Below, in pieces: positions 47,272 to 56,643 of a stretch of DNA of 64,000 nt. The notes beneath the pieces are model-generated. The model ran no database searches, had not been told where the DNA came from, and saw only the letters and a program-made list of their open reading frames with translations. The DNA comes from CAVPKN01 sp964588495. GTDB lineage: Bacteria; Chlamydiota; Chlamydiia; Chlamydiales; JAAKFR01. The stretch is taken from assembly GCA_964588495.1 (NCBI GenBank), contig CAZPPS010000007.1, positions 20,302 to 84,301 on the forward strand, written 5' to 3'. Position 1 is the first letter of the stretch, and each line of letters starts with the position of its first letter. A program made the translations under genes and the position numbers.

Positions 47272-47901
47272 TTAACACTTTTCCAGGCTAGCAATATCCA
47301 GGTTGCAGATTAGCTTGAGGTTTTGGTTGATTTTCTCAATAGGCCAGTCCCACCAGGCCAGTTTTTGAAGGCGCTCGATGGTGGAATCGTCGAAGCGCAT
47401 TTTGACAACTTTGGCAGGATTGCCTGCAACAATTGAGTAGGCAGGGACATCTTTGACAACGACTGCCCTTGAGGCGACAATAGCTCCGTTGCCAATTGTC
47501 ACACCGTTCATGATGAGCGCATCATAGCCGAGCCAGACATCGTTACCGATAATAATGTCCCCCTTGACAGGCAAGTCAGTGATATTGAAAGCAGATTCCC
47601 AGCCCTCCTTAAAGATAGGAAAGGGATAGGTGCTGATCGCATCCAGTTTATGGTCTCCTGTCATAATAAATTTGGTTTCTGCAGCGATCGCTGAGAATTT
47701 GCCGATGACCAGTTTGACCTTCGAATGGTCGTAGTTGTAGAGAACGTTGTTTTCTTCAAATTTTTCGGGCCCATATCTTCGATCATCAAAGTAGGTGTAA
47801 TCGCCCACAAAAATGTTGGGGGCTTTGACAAAATTTTTCAAGAAAACGAGCTTGTCATAATCGGGGATGGGATAGAGGGAATTGGGATCAGGTCCGTTCA
47901 T
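47272..47901 (-). CDS. Xenobiotic acetyltransferase (Vat/CatB-type hexapeptide protein)
   Basis: A 209-residue left-handed beta-helix acetyltransferase similar to the Vat/type-B chloramphenicol acetyltransferase family. The catalytic His is in YNYDHSKVKLVIGKFSAI. The hexapeptide turns IIIGNDVWLGYDALIMNGVT and IGNGAIVASRAVVVKDVPA and the closing SIVAGNPAKVV are typical. Many chromosomal members have no resistance role. The product N terminus lacks a signal peptide. It follows the LRR gene by 16 bases on the same strand. Confidence 0.88.
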   Translation of the reverse strand: MNGPDPNSLYPIPDYDKLVFLKNFVKAPNIFVGDYTYFDDRRYGPEKFEENNVLYNYDHSKVKLVIGKFSAIAAETKFIMTGDHKLDAISTYPFPIFKEGWESAFNITDLPVKGDIIIGNDVWLGYDALIMNGVTIGNGAIVASRAVVVKDVPAYSIVAGNPAKVVKMRFDDSTIERLQKLAWWDWPIEKINQNLKLICNLDIASLEKC

Positions 47902-47917
47902 TTCAACCTTAAGTTGT

Positions 47918-48754
47918 TTAATAATATACGATACAATCTCTAGCTTCTAAGTCCTTAATCCACAAGGGAATTTCGAGGTCTTTGTTGAGCCGCAGATCGA
48001 GTTTTTCAAGAAGGGGAAGCAAAAGAAGACTTTTGGGGAGCGATTCTAAAAGATTATCTCTAAGATCTAGTCTGCGTAAGCTTTTTAGGTTTCCGATTGC
48101 ATTGGGCAACGCTTTTAGGCGATTTGTCCTTAAATCCAGCACTGAAAGATTTGTAAGAGTTGTCAATGACTTGGGCAAAGAGGCGATTTGATTATTCATC
48201 GCGTAGATTTCTTTGAGACTTTCAAGAGCCCCGATAGATTCTGGTAAAGTAACGAGTTGATTATTTTGAATGCGCAATTCGATCAGTTTTGGAAAATGTC
48301 CAAGTGGAAGTGTCGAAAACAAGTTGCCAGAAAGGTTTAAGTATATCAGTTCCCTGAGATTTTGAAAAGAATCAGGCATTTGATCCAACCGATTACTTGC
48401 CAATAAAAGATAACGCAACTTTTTAAGATTCCCAATGGATTCTGGGATCTCTTCGAGAAGATTATTGTTGAGATCCAAAACTTCAAGGTTTTTGAGATTT
48501 CCAATCTCGTCAGGGAGAGCGTTCAGTTGGTTGACGCTCGCATTGATCTTTTCAAGCTGAATCATCGAACAAAGTGTTTCAATCGACGACAATTGATTCT
48601 TGTAAATGCTGAAGAATTTAAGCTTTTTCAAATTCCATAGTGTTTCCGGAATCAGAGAAATTTGATTGTCATCGAGCCAAATTAATTCGAGATCTTGATC
48701 AAGCTCATCAGGAATGGCACAAAGATTTTTGTTACAAAGATTCATTTTTGACAT
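47918..48754 (-). CDS. Leucine-rich-repeat protein
   Basis: A 278-residue protein composed almost entirely of about eleven ~23-residue LRRs of the form LxxLxxLxLxxNxLxxLPxxIGNL (for example LEVLDLNNNLLEEIPESIGN). There is no signal peptide. Bacterial LRR proteins of this plain type are common as host-interacting effectors in intracellular bacteria; that role here is inference. Its start lies inside the 3' end of the AroE-like gene (23-bp overlap) and its stop is close to the acetyltransferase gene, suggesting one transcript. Confidence 0.85.
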   Translation of the reverse strand: MSKMNLCNKNLCAIPDELDQDLELIWLDDNQISLIPETLWNLKKLKFFSIYKNQLSSIETLCSMIQLEKINASVNQLNALPDEIGNLKNLEVLDLNNNLLEEIPESIGNLKKLRYLLLASNRLDQMPDSFQNLRELIYLNLSGNLFSTLPLGHFPKLIELRIQNNQLVTLPESIGALESLKEIYAMNNQIASLPKSLTTLTNLSVLDLRTNRLKALPNAIGNLKSLRRLDLRDNLLESLPKSLLLLPLLEKLDLRLNKDLEIPLWIKDLEARDCIVYY

Positions 48755-49721
48755 GACTCTTTAGCTCAGAATAAGGGATCAATTTATTTGAAATTTTTGA
48801 GAGATGGAGAGCTGTTGAGGACAACATGTGGCTGAAGCCGTTTAATGTGCTTGAACCTTGAGCGCTCATTTGTTCTAAAAATAATGTTTGCCACGGCGTG
48901 TAGTTGGCATCGATGGCTAGTCCCTTTGTTGGCAAAATGTCTTCTTCTAGAAGAGGGGATCTGGCAATTGATTGAGGATCGCAACTAAATTTCCCTAGAC
49001 CTGTTCCATTATAGAAAATATCAAAATCAGAAAAATCTAAAGGTCCATTTCGGTCAAAAACAATCACTGTGATTGAGGGATAAAGGGATTTGAGTAAAGA
49101 TGCGAGTCGCTGACTTTTTTCAGGATCAATGTCTATTAAGCCCACTCTTGCAAGCTGTGGAGCCAGATGAGAGGCAATTGCACTACAAACGCCTCCACAA
49201 CCGAAAAACAGCATGTCATGCCCTTCATATTCAAAGTCGATCTCCTCTTGCGCTCCCATTAAGAAGGCCTCTGCTTCAATGTTATCTCCTAGGAGTTTCC
49301 CATCCTTTTTACAAACCAGATTCACCGTTTGGATGCGGGCTGCAGATTCGGTCAAATCGTCTAAATATTCTAAAATAACTTGCTTGAAGGGATCGGAAAC
49401 AACGATGGATTGTAAATAAGGGTTTTCCCGAAAAACTTCCAGAAAGCGCTCAAGCTGTTCCCGATCTATTTTTCCTTCTTTGAGAGGCAGCTCATAGGGC
49501 AAAAATTGACCCTCGATGCCCAAATGAGACATCACAGTGGGATAAATTCGCACAGTCATCGATTTTCTCAAGTACCCTGACAAGATAAAGTGTGTGGGCA
49601 CCTCCGTTTTTTGCAACTGTGCAAGCTCTGGCTGAAAATTTGAAACTTCTGCCGCTTGCAACTTCGGATTTAAAAGCAGCAAACAGGAAAAAAGAATAAC
49701 GAAACAGCGGACTATCAACAT
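48732..49721 (-). CDS. Exported shikimate-dehydrogenase-like protein (probable pseudoenzyme)
   Basis: A protein of about 329 residues with a signal peptide (MLIVRCFVILFSCLLLLNPKLQAAE). The rest has AroE architecture: an N-terminal substrate domain and a Rossmann domain with FFGCGGVCSAIASHLA. Catalytic positions are mostly lost. The SxS substrate motif is SMTVRIYP. The NTD motif reads GDNIEAEA, with Asp replaced by Glu or shifted. The C-terminal Gln is absent (NGFSHMLSSTA). Only the Lys in DPFKQ is in place. Export and motif loss argue against a role in the shikimate pathway. The start at 49721 has GAGG upstream. Confidence 0.72.
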   Translation of the reverse strand: MLIVRCFVILFSCLLLLNPKLQAAEVSNFQPELAQLQKTEVPTHFILSGYLRKSMTVRIYPTVMSHLGIEGQFLPYELPLKEGKIDREQLERFLEVFRENPYLQSIVVSDPFKQVILEYLDDLTESAARIQTVNLVCKKDGKLLGDNIEAEAFLMGAQEEIDFEYEGHDMLFFGCGGVCSAIASHLAPQLARVGLIDIDPEKSQRLASLLKSLYPSITVIVFDRNGPLDFSDFDIFYNGTGLGKFSCDPQSIARSPLLEEDILPTKGLAIDANYTPWQTLFLEQMSAQGSSTLNGFSHMLSSTALHLSKISNKLIPYSELKSHVKNESL

Positions 49722-49778
49722 TGTGATCCTCATCTAATGAGATGACGAGAATTGTATTTGTGATACTATTTTAAGTAG

Positions 49779-51023
49779 ATGAATATATTTGAGATCATAC
49801 CTTTTGATAATCCTGTGAGGGCAACGGTTGAAATTCCGGGTTCCAAGAGTTTGACCAATCGGGCGCTTGTTTTAGCAGCTCTCACAAAAGGGACCGTCAC
49901 TCTTCATCATCCTTTGTATTCTGAGGATACGGAAGCGATGATTGGGTGTTTAAGGGCCTTGGGGCTTCGGGTGGAAACCTTGCCCGATCAGCTGATTGTT
50001 CCTGATGATATTTCAATTGTCCAAAACAAAACTTACGAACTTTTTGCCAGAGATTCAGGGACAACGCTCCGTTTTTTGCTCCCTCTTCTTTGCTTGACCC
50101 CTGGCATCAAAGCGATGAGAGGCAATGCTCGTCTCAGTGTCCGCCCGATCAAAGATTTAGTGGAAGCTTTACGCAGTTTAGGTGCTCAAATTGAATGGAC
50201 TGGGGAGCTTCCTTTGAAGATCTTGTCTTCCAAGCTAGATTCTGGAAAACAAACCACAATCGATGGGGGAATCAGCAGTCAGTTCCTGTCGGCTTTATTG
50301 ATGGTTGCCCCCCTCTTGAATGGTTTAACGATTGCTGTGAGTGGTGAGCGTGTTTCAAATCCTTATGTTGATATGACAATCCAGATGATGGATGTCAAAG
50401 TAGAGAGCCGAGGGAATTGTTATTCTGTTGCTGGAGGGCAATGCTACCAAAAAAAGGAATATGTCGTTGAAGGGGATTTTTCAAGTGCCGGGTATTTTTT
50501 TGCGATGGCAGCACTCACTGGCTCAACGCTCACCTTAAAAAATCTCAATCCCCATTCAGCTCAAGCTGACCGGCGATTTTTAAGTATTTTGGCTGGCATG
50601 GGCAATGAAGTTTGTATACAAGATCATGCGCTCACAATTGTGGGAAAACAAATTCTTCCCCAAGCTCTTGATATGAAAGAGTGTCCAGATCAGGTGCAGA
50701 CAATGGCCGTACTCGCTGCTTTTGCCAAAGGGGTCACAACAATTTCTGGTGTGCAAACGCTGCGACTAAAAGAAACAGAGCGCGTTTTGGCTCTTAAAAA
50801 CGAACTTGCTAAAATGGGCATCCACACAGAAGACACAAATGACACTCTCACGGTTTATGGGGGCAATCCTAGCGCTGCAACGATTCATACTTATGGCGAT
50901 CATCGGATGGCGATGGCTTTTGCAGTTGCCGGGACGAAACTTAAGGGAATGAAGATTGAAAACCCTGAAGTTGTCAATAAAACCTTCCCGTCCTTTTGGG
51001 ATAAACTGAGTGAGTTGGCATGA
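49779..51023 (+). CDS. aroA: 3-phosphoshikimate 1-carboxyvinyltransferase (EPSP synthase)
   Basis: A 414-residue shikimate-pathway enzyme transferring enolpyruvyl from PEP to shikimate-3-phosphate. Key blocks are PGSKSLTNRALVLAAL near the N terminus, RDSGTTLRFLLPLL, GNARLSVRPIKDLVEAL, SSQFLSALLM, and RLKETERVLALKNEL with YGDHRMAMAF. It overlaps aroK by four bases (ATGA). It is divergent from the AroE-like gene. Confidence 0.95.
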   Translation: MNIFEIIPFDNPVRATVEIPGSKSLTNRALVLAALTKGTVTLHHPLYSEDTEAMIGCLRALGLRVETLPDQLIVPDDISIVQNKTYELFARDSGTTLRFLLPLLCLTPGIKAMRGNARLSVRPIKDLVEALRSLGAQIEWTGELPLKILSSKLDSGKQTTIDGGISSQFLSALLMVAPLLNGLTIAVSGERVSNPYVDMTIQMMDVKVESRGNCYSVAGGQCYQKKEYVVEGDFSSAGYFFAMAALTGSTLTLKNLNPHSAQADRRFLSILAGMGNEVCIQDHALTIVGKQILPQALDMKECPDQVQTMAVLAAFAKGVTTISGVQTLRLKETERVLALKNELAKMGIHTEDTNDTLTVYGGNPSAATIHTYGDHRMAMAFAVAGTKLKGMKIENPEVVNKTFPSFWDKLSELA

Positions 51024-51514
51024 AAATCATTTTGATCGGCTTCATGGGGTCGGGGAAATCGTCTGTGGCTAAAAAGCTGGGCGAGCTTCTTAGGCTTGAT
51101 GTCCTTGAAATGGATGAACTTGTCTTGCAAAAAACAAATACGCGAAGCATGGACGAGGTTTTTGCAAAAGGGGGAGAGCTTCTGCTGCGAGAAACTGAAA
51201 TTGACATTGCCCGTGCACATAGTCAAATCCCGAACTTGATCATTTCAACAGGGGGAGGTGTCGTCTTAAACAAAATTGTGTTGGATTATTTAAATCAGTC
51301 AGAAGGAAAAATTGTTTTTCTGAATGCCTCTTTTCAAACGATCGCTAGCCGTCTGACGCAAGATCAAGATTTTAGGCGTCCCCTATTTAAAAATATTGAA
51401 CAAGCAGAGCTTCTCTTCCATCGTCGTTTGCCGCTCTATTTAAGCTATGCTGATCAAATTGTGGATGCCGATACAAAATCTGTTGAGGAAATTGCCCAGG
51501 AAATTCTTTTATAA
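51020..51514 (+). CDS. aroK: Shikimate kinase
   Basis: A 164-residue P-loop kinase phosphorylating shikimate, the step before AroA. Walker A GFMGSGKSSVAKKLG, the DEL substrate motif (EMDELVLQK, one Asp shifted), STGGGVVL and the lid RPLF are visible. Its start overlaps the aroA stop, so both enzymes are coupled. The stop overlaps the convergent photolyase gene by a few bases. Other shikimate genes are not in the window. Confidence 0.93.
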   Translation: MKIILIGFMGSGKSSVAKKLGELLRLDVLEMDELVLQKTNTRSMDEVFAKGGELLLRETEIDIARAHSQIPNLIISTGGGVVLNKIVLDYLNQSEGKIVFLNASFQTIASRLTQDQDFRRPLFKNIEQAELLFHRRLPLYLSYADQIVDADTKSVEEIAQEILL

Positions 51515-52897
51515 GCTGTACGCACATTGCTTATACAGACTTAAAGCCTTTTTTGACTCTTCGGCATGATCAAGCATAGGAGGTGGGTATTGAGAATGTT
51601 TGGGCCGAAATTTTTCATTGTGCCAGTTATGGATGGTATCTGTTGAAACATCTTTCAGTTCAGGGATCCACTTTTTGATGTAGAGGCAGTCAGAATCAAA
51701 TTTCTTCTGCTGGAGCCAGGGATTGAAAATGCGGAAATAGGGTTGAGCGTCACATCCCGTGCTTGCGGCCCATTGCCAATTGCCATTGTTAACAGCGGGA
51801 TCATAGTCGATCAAGGAGCTTGCGAAAAACTTTTCTCCCCATCTCCAGTCGATATGGAGGTCTTTAACCAAAAAACTCGCTACGATCATCCGAACACGGT
51901 TATGAAGATCTCCTGTTTGTTGTAATTGTCTCATTCCGGCATCGACAATGGGAAAACCCGTTGTCCCTTCACACCAACGCTGAAATGTTTTTTTATCATA
52001 ACTCCAGGGCATTTTATCGAATTTTGTATGAAAAGAGGCGCCCAACACTTGGGGAAAGAAGAAACAGATCGCAGTAAAAAAATCGCGCCAGTAAAGAGAG
52101 CGGATTAAGTCTGAATGTGTCCCCAAAGTTTGCGCAATCGCAGCATAAACTTCCCTTGGAGAGCAGGTCGTGAATTTAAGATGGGGGGAAAGATGGGTCG
52201 TCCCTTCAACTGCGGGAAAATCTTTTTCAAAAGAGTAATTTTCAAACTGATTAAGCCCTTTCAAAAGCTTAACTGCAGAACTTCTTCCACCGTGCGCCTG
52301 CACTCTTCTCTCAGGCAGAATTTTGGCAAAAATCTGAGGGCCCACCTCAAGACTGACTGTCTCGGAAGAAAATCTCCATCTACAGCTGGTCATCGGCCCG
52401 TCCACACCCATAAGACTGGTTTTTCGAAAAAAAGGGGTGAAGACGGTATAGGGTTTCCCATCATCTTTTAAGGTCGATTCTGGGGGATTAAGCAAAGCAT
52501 CATCGAAAGAATGAAAAGCTACTCCCAGTTGTTTACAAACCGCTTCAATTTTTTGATCTCTACGAATGCTATAAGGGGTGTAGTCCCGATTGACGATCAC
52601 AGCATCGATCTTGTTTTTGCGGATGCATTCAGCCACAATCTCTTCCGGTTTGCCATAAAAAAGATAAAGCTTGCCCCGTTTTTCCTGAATACTTTCGTCA
52701 AGCTCCTCTAGAGACTCAATCATAAACTGCAAGCAAGAATTGCCACGATAGGGGTTTTTTTCGATCTGCTCGGGAGTGAAAATAAATGCAGGAATCACAA
52801 CTTCAGATGATTCCAGAGCAAAGTTCAATCCCGTATTATCTTCGAGTCTCAAATCACGCCGAAACAAAAACAACGATTTCGAATAAGAAAGCTTCAT
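51509..52897 (-). CDS. phr: Deoxyribodipyrimidine photolyase (class I CPD type)
   Basis: A flavoprotein of about 462 residues that repairs UV-made pyrimidine dimers with light. The antenna domain starts SLFLFRRDLRLEDNTGL. The FAD-binding C-terminal domain has TGFPIVDAGMRQLQQTG, NRVRMIVASFLVKDLHIDWR and DYDPAVNNGNWQWAASTGCDA, all highly conserved. The ATG at 52897 is preferred; a GTG two codons earlier is possible. It has no place in an exclusively dark intracellular life, but amoebal chlamydiae survive outside hosts. It converges on aroK. Confidence 0.95.
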   Translation of the reverse strand: MKLSYSKSLFLFRRDLRLEDNTGLNFALESSEVVIPAFIFTPEQIEKNPYRGNSCLQFMIESLEELDESIQEKRGKLYLFYGKPEEIVAECIRKNKIDAVIVNRDYTPYSIRRDQKIEAVCKQLGVAFHSFDDALLNPPESTLKDDGKPYTVFTPFFRKTSLMGVDGPMTSCRWRFSSETVSLEVGPQIFAKILPERRVQAHGGRSSAVKLLKGLNQFENYSFEKDFPAVEGTTHLSPHLKFTTCSPREVYAAIAQTLGTHSDLIRSLYWRDFFTAICFFFPQVLGASFHTKFDKMPWSYDKKTFQRWCEGTTGFPIVDAGMRQLQQTGDLHNRVRMIVASFLVKDLHIDWRWGEKFFASSLIDYDPAVNNGNWQWAASTGCDAQPYFRIFNPWLQQKKFDSDCLYIKKWIPELKDVSTDTIHNWHNEKFRPKHSQYPPPMLDHAEESKKALSLYKQCAYSL

Positions 52898-53006
52898 GAT
52901 CACCCATTTTACATGTCAAATGTTTTATAAGAAAAATAAATGTCGTATGCCTCTCTTGTTTCTTTATTTTGAGTTATGCGGTGTATTTGCTAGAATCTAG
53001 ATTTAA

Positions 53007-54068
53007 ATGGAAAATATGAGTAAAAAAATCCCCGTTGCCATATTGGGAGCGACCGGAATGGTGGGACAGAAGTTTGTCGAGCTGCTGATCCATCATCCCT
53101 GGTTCCAAATCGTGGCACTTGCAGCCTCTGAGCGCTCTTTTGGTCAGAAATATGGAAATATTTGCCGTTGGATGATGGCAAAGTCGCTTCCTCAAGAGAT
53201 TGCCGAGATGACCGTTTCCCCATGTGTTCCAGATTTACCATGTTCGCTCGTTTTTTCAGGGCTCGATTCGAGTGTTGCAGGGGAAATTGAAGAGCAGTTT
53301 GCAAGGGCTGGCTATGTTGTGATTTCGAATGCCCGCAATCACAGGATGGACCCCACAATTCCTCTGATCATCCCAGAGGTCAATGGGGATCACCTGGAAC
53401 TCGTCCAGTCTCAACGTTTTTCAAAAGGGATGATTGTCACCAATCCCAACTGCTCAGTGATCGGTTTGAGCTGCGCTTTGAAACCTCTTGTCGACAATTG
53501 GGGAATTGAGATGGCCCATGTTGTCACGCTGCAAGCAATCTCAGGGGCTGGCTATCCAGGGGTTTCTGCTTTTGATATTGTGGACAATGTGATTCCTTTT
53601 ATTTCCGGTGAGGAAGAAAAAGTGGAAACGGAGCCTTTGAAGATTTTGGGAACCTTGACAAAGGGAGCGATTGTTCCTGCGCAGATCCGTTTGAGCGCGC
53701 AATGTAACCGTGTGGCGGTCATGGATGGACATATGGCGTGTGTTTCTGTGAAATTGAAGAAAAAGGGGACCGAAGAGGAAATAATTCAGGCGTGGGAAAG
53801 TTTTTCAGCCGAGGCCCAAGCTTTGGGTTTACCCACAGCGCCTAAGACTCCGATTGTCTACCATTTTGATGAAAGACACCCACAGCCTAAGCTCCATCGC
53901 CATTTGGAAAATGGGATGGTTGTATCTATTGGGCGGCTCCGTCCCTGCTCTCTTTTCGATTGGAAATTTACCCTCCTCTCACATAACACCATCAGAGGGG
54001 CAGCGGGATGTGCCTTGCTCAATGCCGAGCTGATGCTCAAAAAGGGATTCATTGAGAAATCCGAATAA
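53007..54068 (+). CDS. asd: Aspartate-semialdehyde dehydrogenase
   Basis: A 353-residue enzyme reducing aspartyl-phosphate to aspartate semialdehyde for lysine/DAP, threonine and methionine synthesis. The NADP motif is LGATGMVGQKFVELL. The catalytic Cys lies in NPNCSVIGLSCAL, and the active-site His in CNRVAVMDGHMACV. Its length and the NPNC context match the archaeal/fungal-type subfamily rather than the E. coli form. A second ATG three codons later (53016) fits the family equally well. Confidence 0.92.
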   Translation: MENMSKKIPVAILGATGMVGQKFVELLIHHPWFQIVALAASERSFGQKYGNICRWMMAKSLPQEIAEMTVSPCVPDLPCSLVFSGLDSSVAGEIEEQFARAGYVVISNARNHRMDPTIPLIIPEVNGDHLELVQSQRFSKGMIVTNPNCSVIGLSCALKPLVDNWGIEMAHVVTLQAISGAGYPGVSAFDIVDNVIPFISGEEEKVETEPLKILGTLTKGAIVPAQIRLSAQCNRVAVMDGHMACVSVKLKKKGTEEEIIQAWESFSAEAQALGLPTAPKTPIVYHFDERHPQPKLHRHLENGMVVSIGRLRPCSLFDWKFTLLSHNTIRGAAGCALLNAELMLKKGFIEKSE

Positions 54069-54107
54069 AACTTGATTTTTTTTAAGTGTGAAGCGCATAG
54101 CAGGGTT

Positions 54108-54896
54108 ATGTTTGCTTTTATTTTTCGACAAATTCCCTGGCAGTCTGCCCTTGTCTTTGTAGGACTTCTCAGTCTTCTGATTTCAATGACCCTTACCTAT
54201 ATTAGCCGCAGATTTTTACACAAATATCAGGAATTCCTTGAGCGTGAAATCCATATTAAAACCATTGATGTGACTGCCATCATCCTTGGTTTGCTATTGG
54301 GATTTACCACACTTGTCTCCCAAAATTGGTATGATTTTATCAATTCTGCTGTTGAAACGGAAGCAAACCTCATCCAAAGCGGTATACAAAACGCCGAATT
54401 CTTCAGTTCTGACGATAAACAGAAAATTCGGGAAGCTTATAAAGAGTATGTGCACTATTTGCTAACTTACGAATGGAAAGCTTTGGAAGAAGGAGATTTT
54501 GAAGGGCGAACTGTAGTGCCTTATATAGAAAAAATTGAAAATGTTTATCTAAATACGGCAGTCAATACAGACAAACAAAAAATAGCTTACACAATTGCTC
54601 TTACAAACTTGGCCGCGATCAACAAAGAGCGGGTCCGCTTTGAGCAATTAGCCTCCTCCCACTTTCATCCGATTATTTGGATCTTGATTTGGTTTTTTGC
54701 ATTGATTCTGGTCTGCTTTATTACGACCTATCCCATAAGAAATGCTGTCTATAATTACATTATAAGTTTCACGTACATATGGATTATAGGCTTTTTGATC
54801 TTGTTTTTGCACTTACTAGAGTACCCTTTTTCCGGCGATATCCGAGTGAAGCCTAAAGCCCTGACCGAAATCATGGAAAGAAATTTTACCCAATAA
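54108..54896 (+). CDS. DUF4239-type membrane protein
   Basis: A 262-residue protein with two N-terminal and two to three C-terminal membrane segments enclosing a ~110-residue soluble helical region. It resembles DUF4239 (bestrophin-like) proteins (ITVDVTAIILGLLLGF-like segment, VSQNWYDFINSAVETEANLI). Possible anion channel; function unproven. The start MFAFIFRQIP at 54108 has CAGGG upstream; an ATG 12 codons earlier lacks it. It converges on ogt with 4 bp between the stops. Confidence 0.65.
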   Translation: MFAFIFRQIPWQSALVFVGLLSLLISMTLTYISRRFLHKYQEFLEREIHIKTIDVTAIILGLLLGFTTLVSQNWYDFINSAVETEANLIQSGIQNAEFFSSDDKQKIREAYKEYVHYLLTYEWKALEEGDFEGRTVVPYIEKIENVYLNTAVNTDKQKIAYTIALTNLAAINKERVRFEQLASSHFHPIIWILIWFFALILVCFITTYPIRNAVYNYIISFTYIWIIGFLILFLHLLEYPFSGDIRVKPKALTEIMERNFTQ

Positions 54897-54900
54897 AGAT

Positions 54901-55416
54901 TCAACCTTTCAAATTTCTTTCGTGCTTGAGAAGCCACTCTTTTCGGTGAAGGCCGCAGCTATATCCACCAAGAGCGCCATTGCTGTTTATTACCCGATGG
55001 CAGGGGATGACGATCACAAACTGGTTGGCTCCGTTTGCGCTGGCAGCAGCGCGGAAGGCGGTGGGCTTTCCGATCGCTTGGGCCATTTCGGCGTAGGATC
55101 TGGTCTCTCCAAAGGGTATTTTTTGTAGCTCTTCCCACACTCTTTTTTGGAAAGGGGAGCCGATGGGCACAAGAGGGGTTTTAAAATCTGAGAGCTTACC
55201 AGAAAAGTACTGTTCAAGCTCCGATTCAATCTGTTTGATGGGTTTTGTTTTGCCGGGAATCAGGGAAGATTTCATTTTTTGTTGCAGACGTTCGATCTCT
55301 CTTTCTAAGGCTTTTTTTTCAACAAATTCGAGAAGATAAAGGGCTACATCATCCCCAATTGCCAATAGAGTTCCTAAAGGTGTGTCAATCTGAGAGGTTG
55401 TCAACAGTTTGTTCAT
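54901..55416 (-). CDS. ogt: Methylated-DNA--protein-cysteine methyltransferase
   Basis: A 171-residue suicidal DNA repair protein that moves the methyl group from O6-methylguanine onto its own Cys. The active site is VIVIPCHRVINSNGALGGYS, preceded by the helix-turn-helix PFGETRSYAEMAQAIGKP and the Arg finger FRAAASANGAN. The ATG overlaps the end of the upstream secreted-protein gene (ATGA), so the two are coupled. Confidence 0.95.
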   Translation of the reverse strand: MNKLLTTSQIDTPLGTLLAIGDDVALYLLEFVEKKALEREIERLQQKMKSSLIPGKTKPIKQIESELEQYFSGKLSDFKTPLVPIGSPFQKRVWEELQKIPFGETRSYAEMAQAIGKPTAFRAAASANGANQFVIVIPCHRVINSNGALGGYSCGLHRKEWLLKHERNLKG

Positions 55417-56474
55417 GATCTATATTCCTGCAGCAAATCTTTGTTTTGGATAATGAAGTTTTGGACCTCTTCGGGTTGATGTAGAGAAAAGCATTTTAAA
55501 AGGAAATCTGAGGGGGCCGACATCAGAGTTTTTCCGTAGTGTTTTCGAATCAGCAATTCGTTTTCGGTTAAGCATGCCCATTTGATGATCTCACTTGCCA
55601 AGCTATGATAAGCTTCCAGGCTTTCATTGCCCCATTTAAAGTTAGTAAGAGTTGAAGACCAGATTTGGAAATGCTCATTCACTTCACGAGCAAAATTTTC
55701 TAACAAGGCCGTTGGCAGACAGTCACGGTTTTTCGTTTCCAGATATGTGGTAGACAAGATGGGCATTGCAACCATCATGAGATTCATTTCAATTTGACTG
55801 AGGCGATAGTGCTCGCCATCTAAAGGTTCAAAACGGAGACCGACAGCCAAAGAGGGAATCACATCTTTTAAAGGGGCAAAAAATTCGGGAACATTCACGT
55901 TGCTTCCATTTAAGTAGGCCGGATGCAATTCATCTTCAATATCTTCGCTATTCATTTCAATATGCCAGCCCTCTTCTTGCACAATCAAGGCATCGACGGC
56001 TTCTCGAAGTGTTTGAAAATCGGAATCATAGCCAATAATCGTGGCATGACTTTCGAGGCTTTCAGCCACATCATTGGGGACAATCAGATAGATTTGAGAA
56101 TTTAGCTTGAAATCGCCCAGAATAAAGGTGTCGTAACAATTCACGTTGAGGAGTTGAGGAGCTAGATTACGTAAAGGTGTGACGACTGCGTAGGGACAAT
56201 CTTCCCAGTTCATAAATCCCTCAACTGGTTGTACCAGCTCTCCCAAGGCAAAATGGACAGTTTTACGGGCTTTTGGCGATAGCGCTTGTTCAAGGGGAGA
56301 GCAGCCATCCATATTAAATCCAGCACGCAGATATTCGGAATCTGGCAGGCTACGGGTAGCATGCACCGCATAAATTTTGTCTAAAAGTGTATCTGCGGAA
56401 AAAGTGGTGCCCTGGCAAAAAGCGCAGGAACTGAGTAAAAATACAAAAAGTGAATGAATAAAGATTTTTGTCAT
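55413..56474 (-). CDS. Exported hypothetical protein
   Basis: A 353-residue product with a signal peptide MTKIFIHSLFVFLLSSCAFCQG. The first domain begins IYAVHATRSLPDSEYLRAGFN and includes TVHFALGELVQPVEG, NWEDCPYAVVTPL and DTFILGDFKL; a C-terminal helical half follows. The spacing of the His in VHATRS and the later HFALGE recalls ADP-ribosyltransferase-like folds, but this is weak and unproven. The gene runs into ogt with a four-base overlap. Intergenic region 56475-56643 upstream is AT-rich and holds nothing else recognisable. Confidence 0.65.
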   Translation of the reverse strand: MTKIFIHSLFVFLLSSCAFCQGTTFSADTLLDKIYAVHATRSLPDSEYLRAGFNMDGCSPLEQALSPKARKTVHFALGELVQPVEGFMNWEDCPYAVVTPLRNLAPQLLNVNCYDTFILGDFKLNSQIYLIVPNDVAESLESHATIIGYDSDFQTLREAVDALIVQEEGWHIEMNSEDIEDELHPAYLNGSNVNVPEFFAPLKDVIPSLAVGLRFEPLDGEHYRLSQIEMNLMMVAMPILSTTYLETKNRDCLPTALLENFAREVNEHFQIWSSTLTNFKWGNESLEAYHSLASEIIKWACLTENELLIRKHYGKTLMSAPSDFLLKCFSLHQPEEVQNFIIQNKDLLQEYRS

Positions 56475-56643
56475 AATTAGTGTTGTTGCCGAAAAAATGT
56501 GATCGAAATTTTAGCGCACTTCATTTTCTGAATCAATTGCAATTAAGTTAAGACGCGCAGTCAATTTTTTTATTGAAAAATTGCCCCCAACAAAACAGAT
56601 AAAAATGGTAAAGTTTTGATAAAAATTTTAAGAGATATTTTCT

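Noticed and set aside
47272..47901. Acquired antibiotic resistance gene (Vat/CAT)
   Set aside because: The family includes many chromosomal acetyltransferases; no mobile element or resistance context is present.
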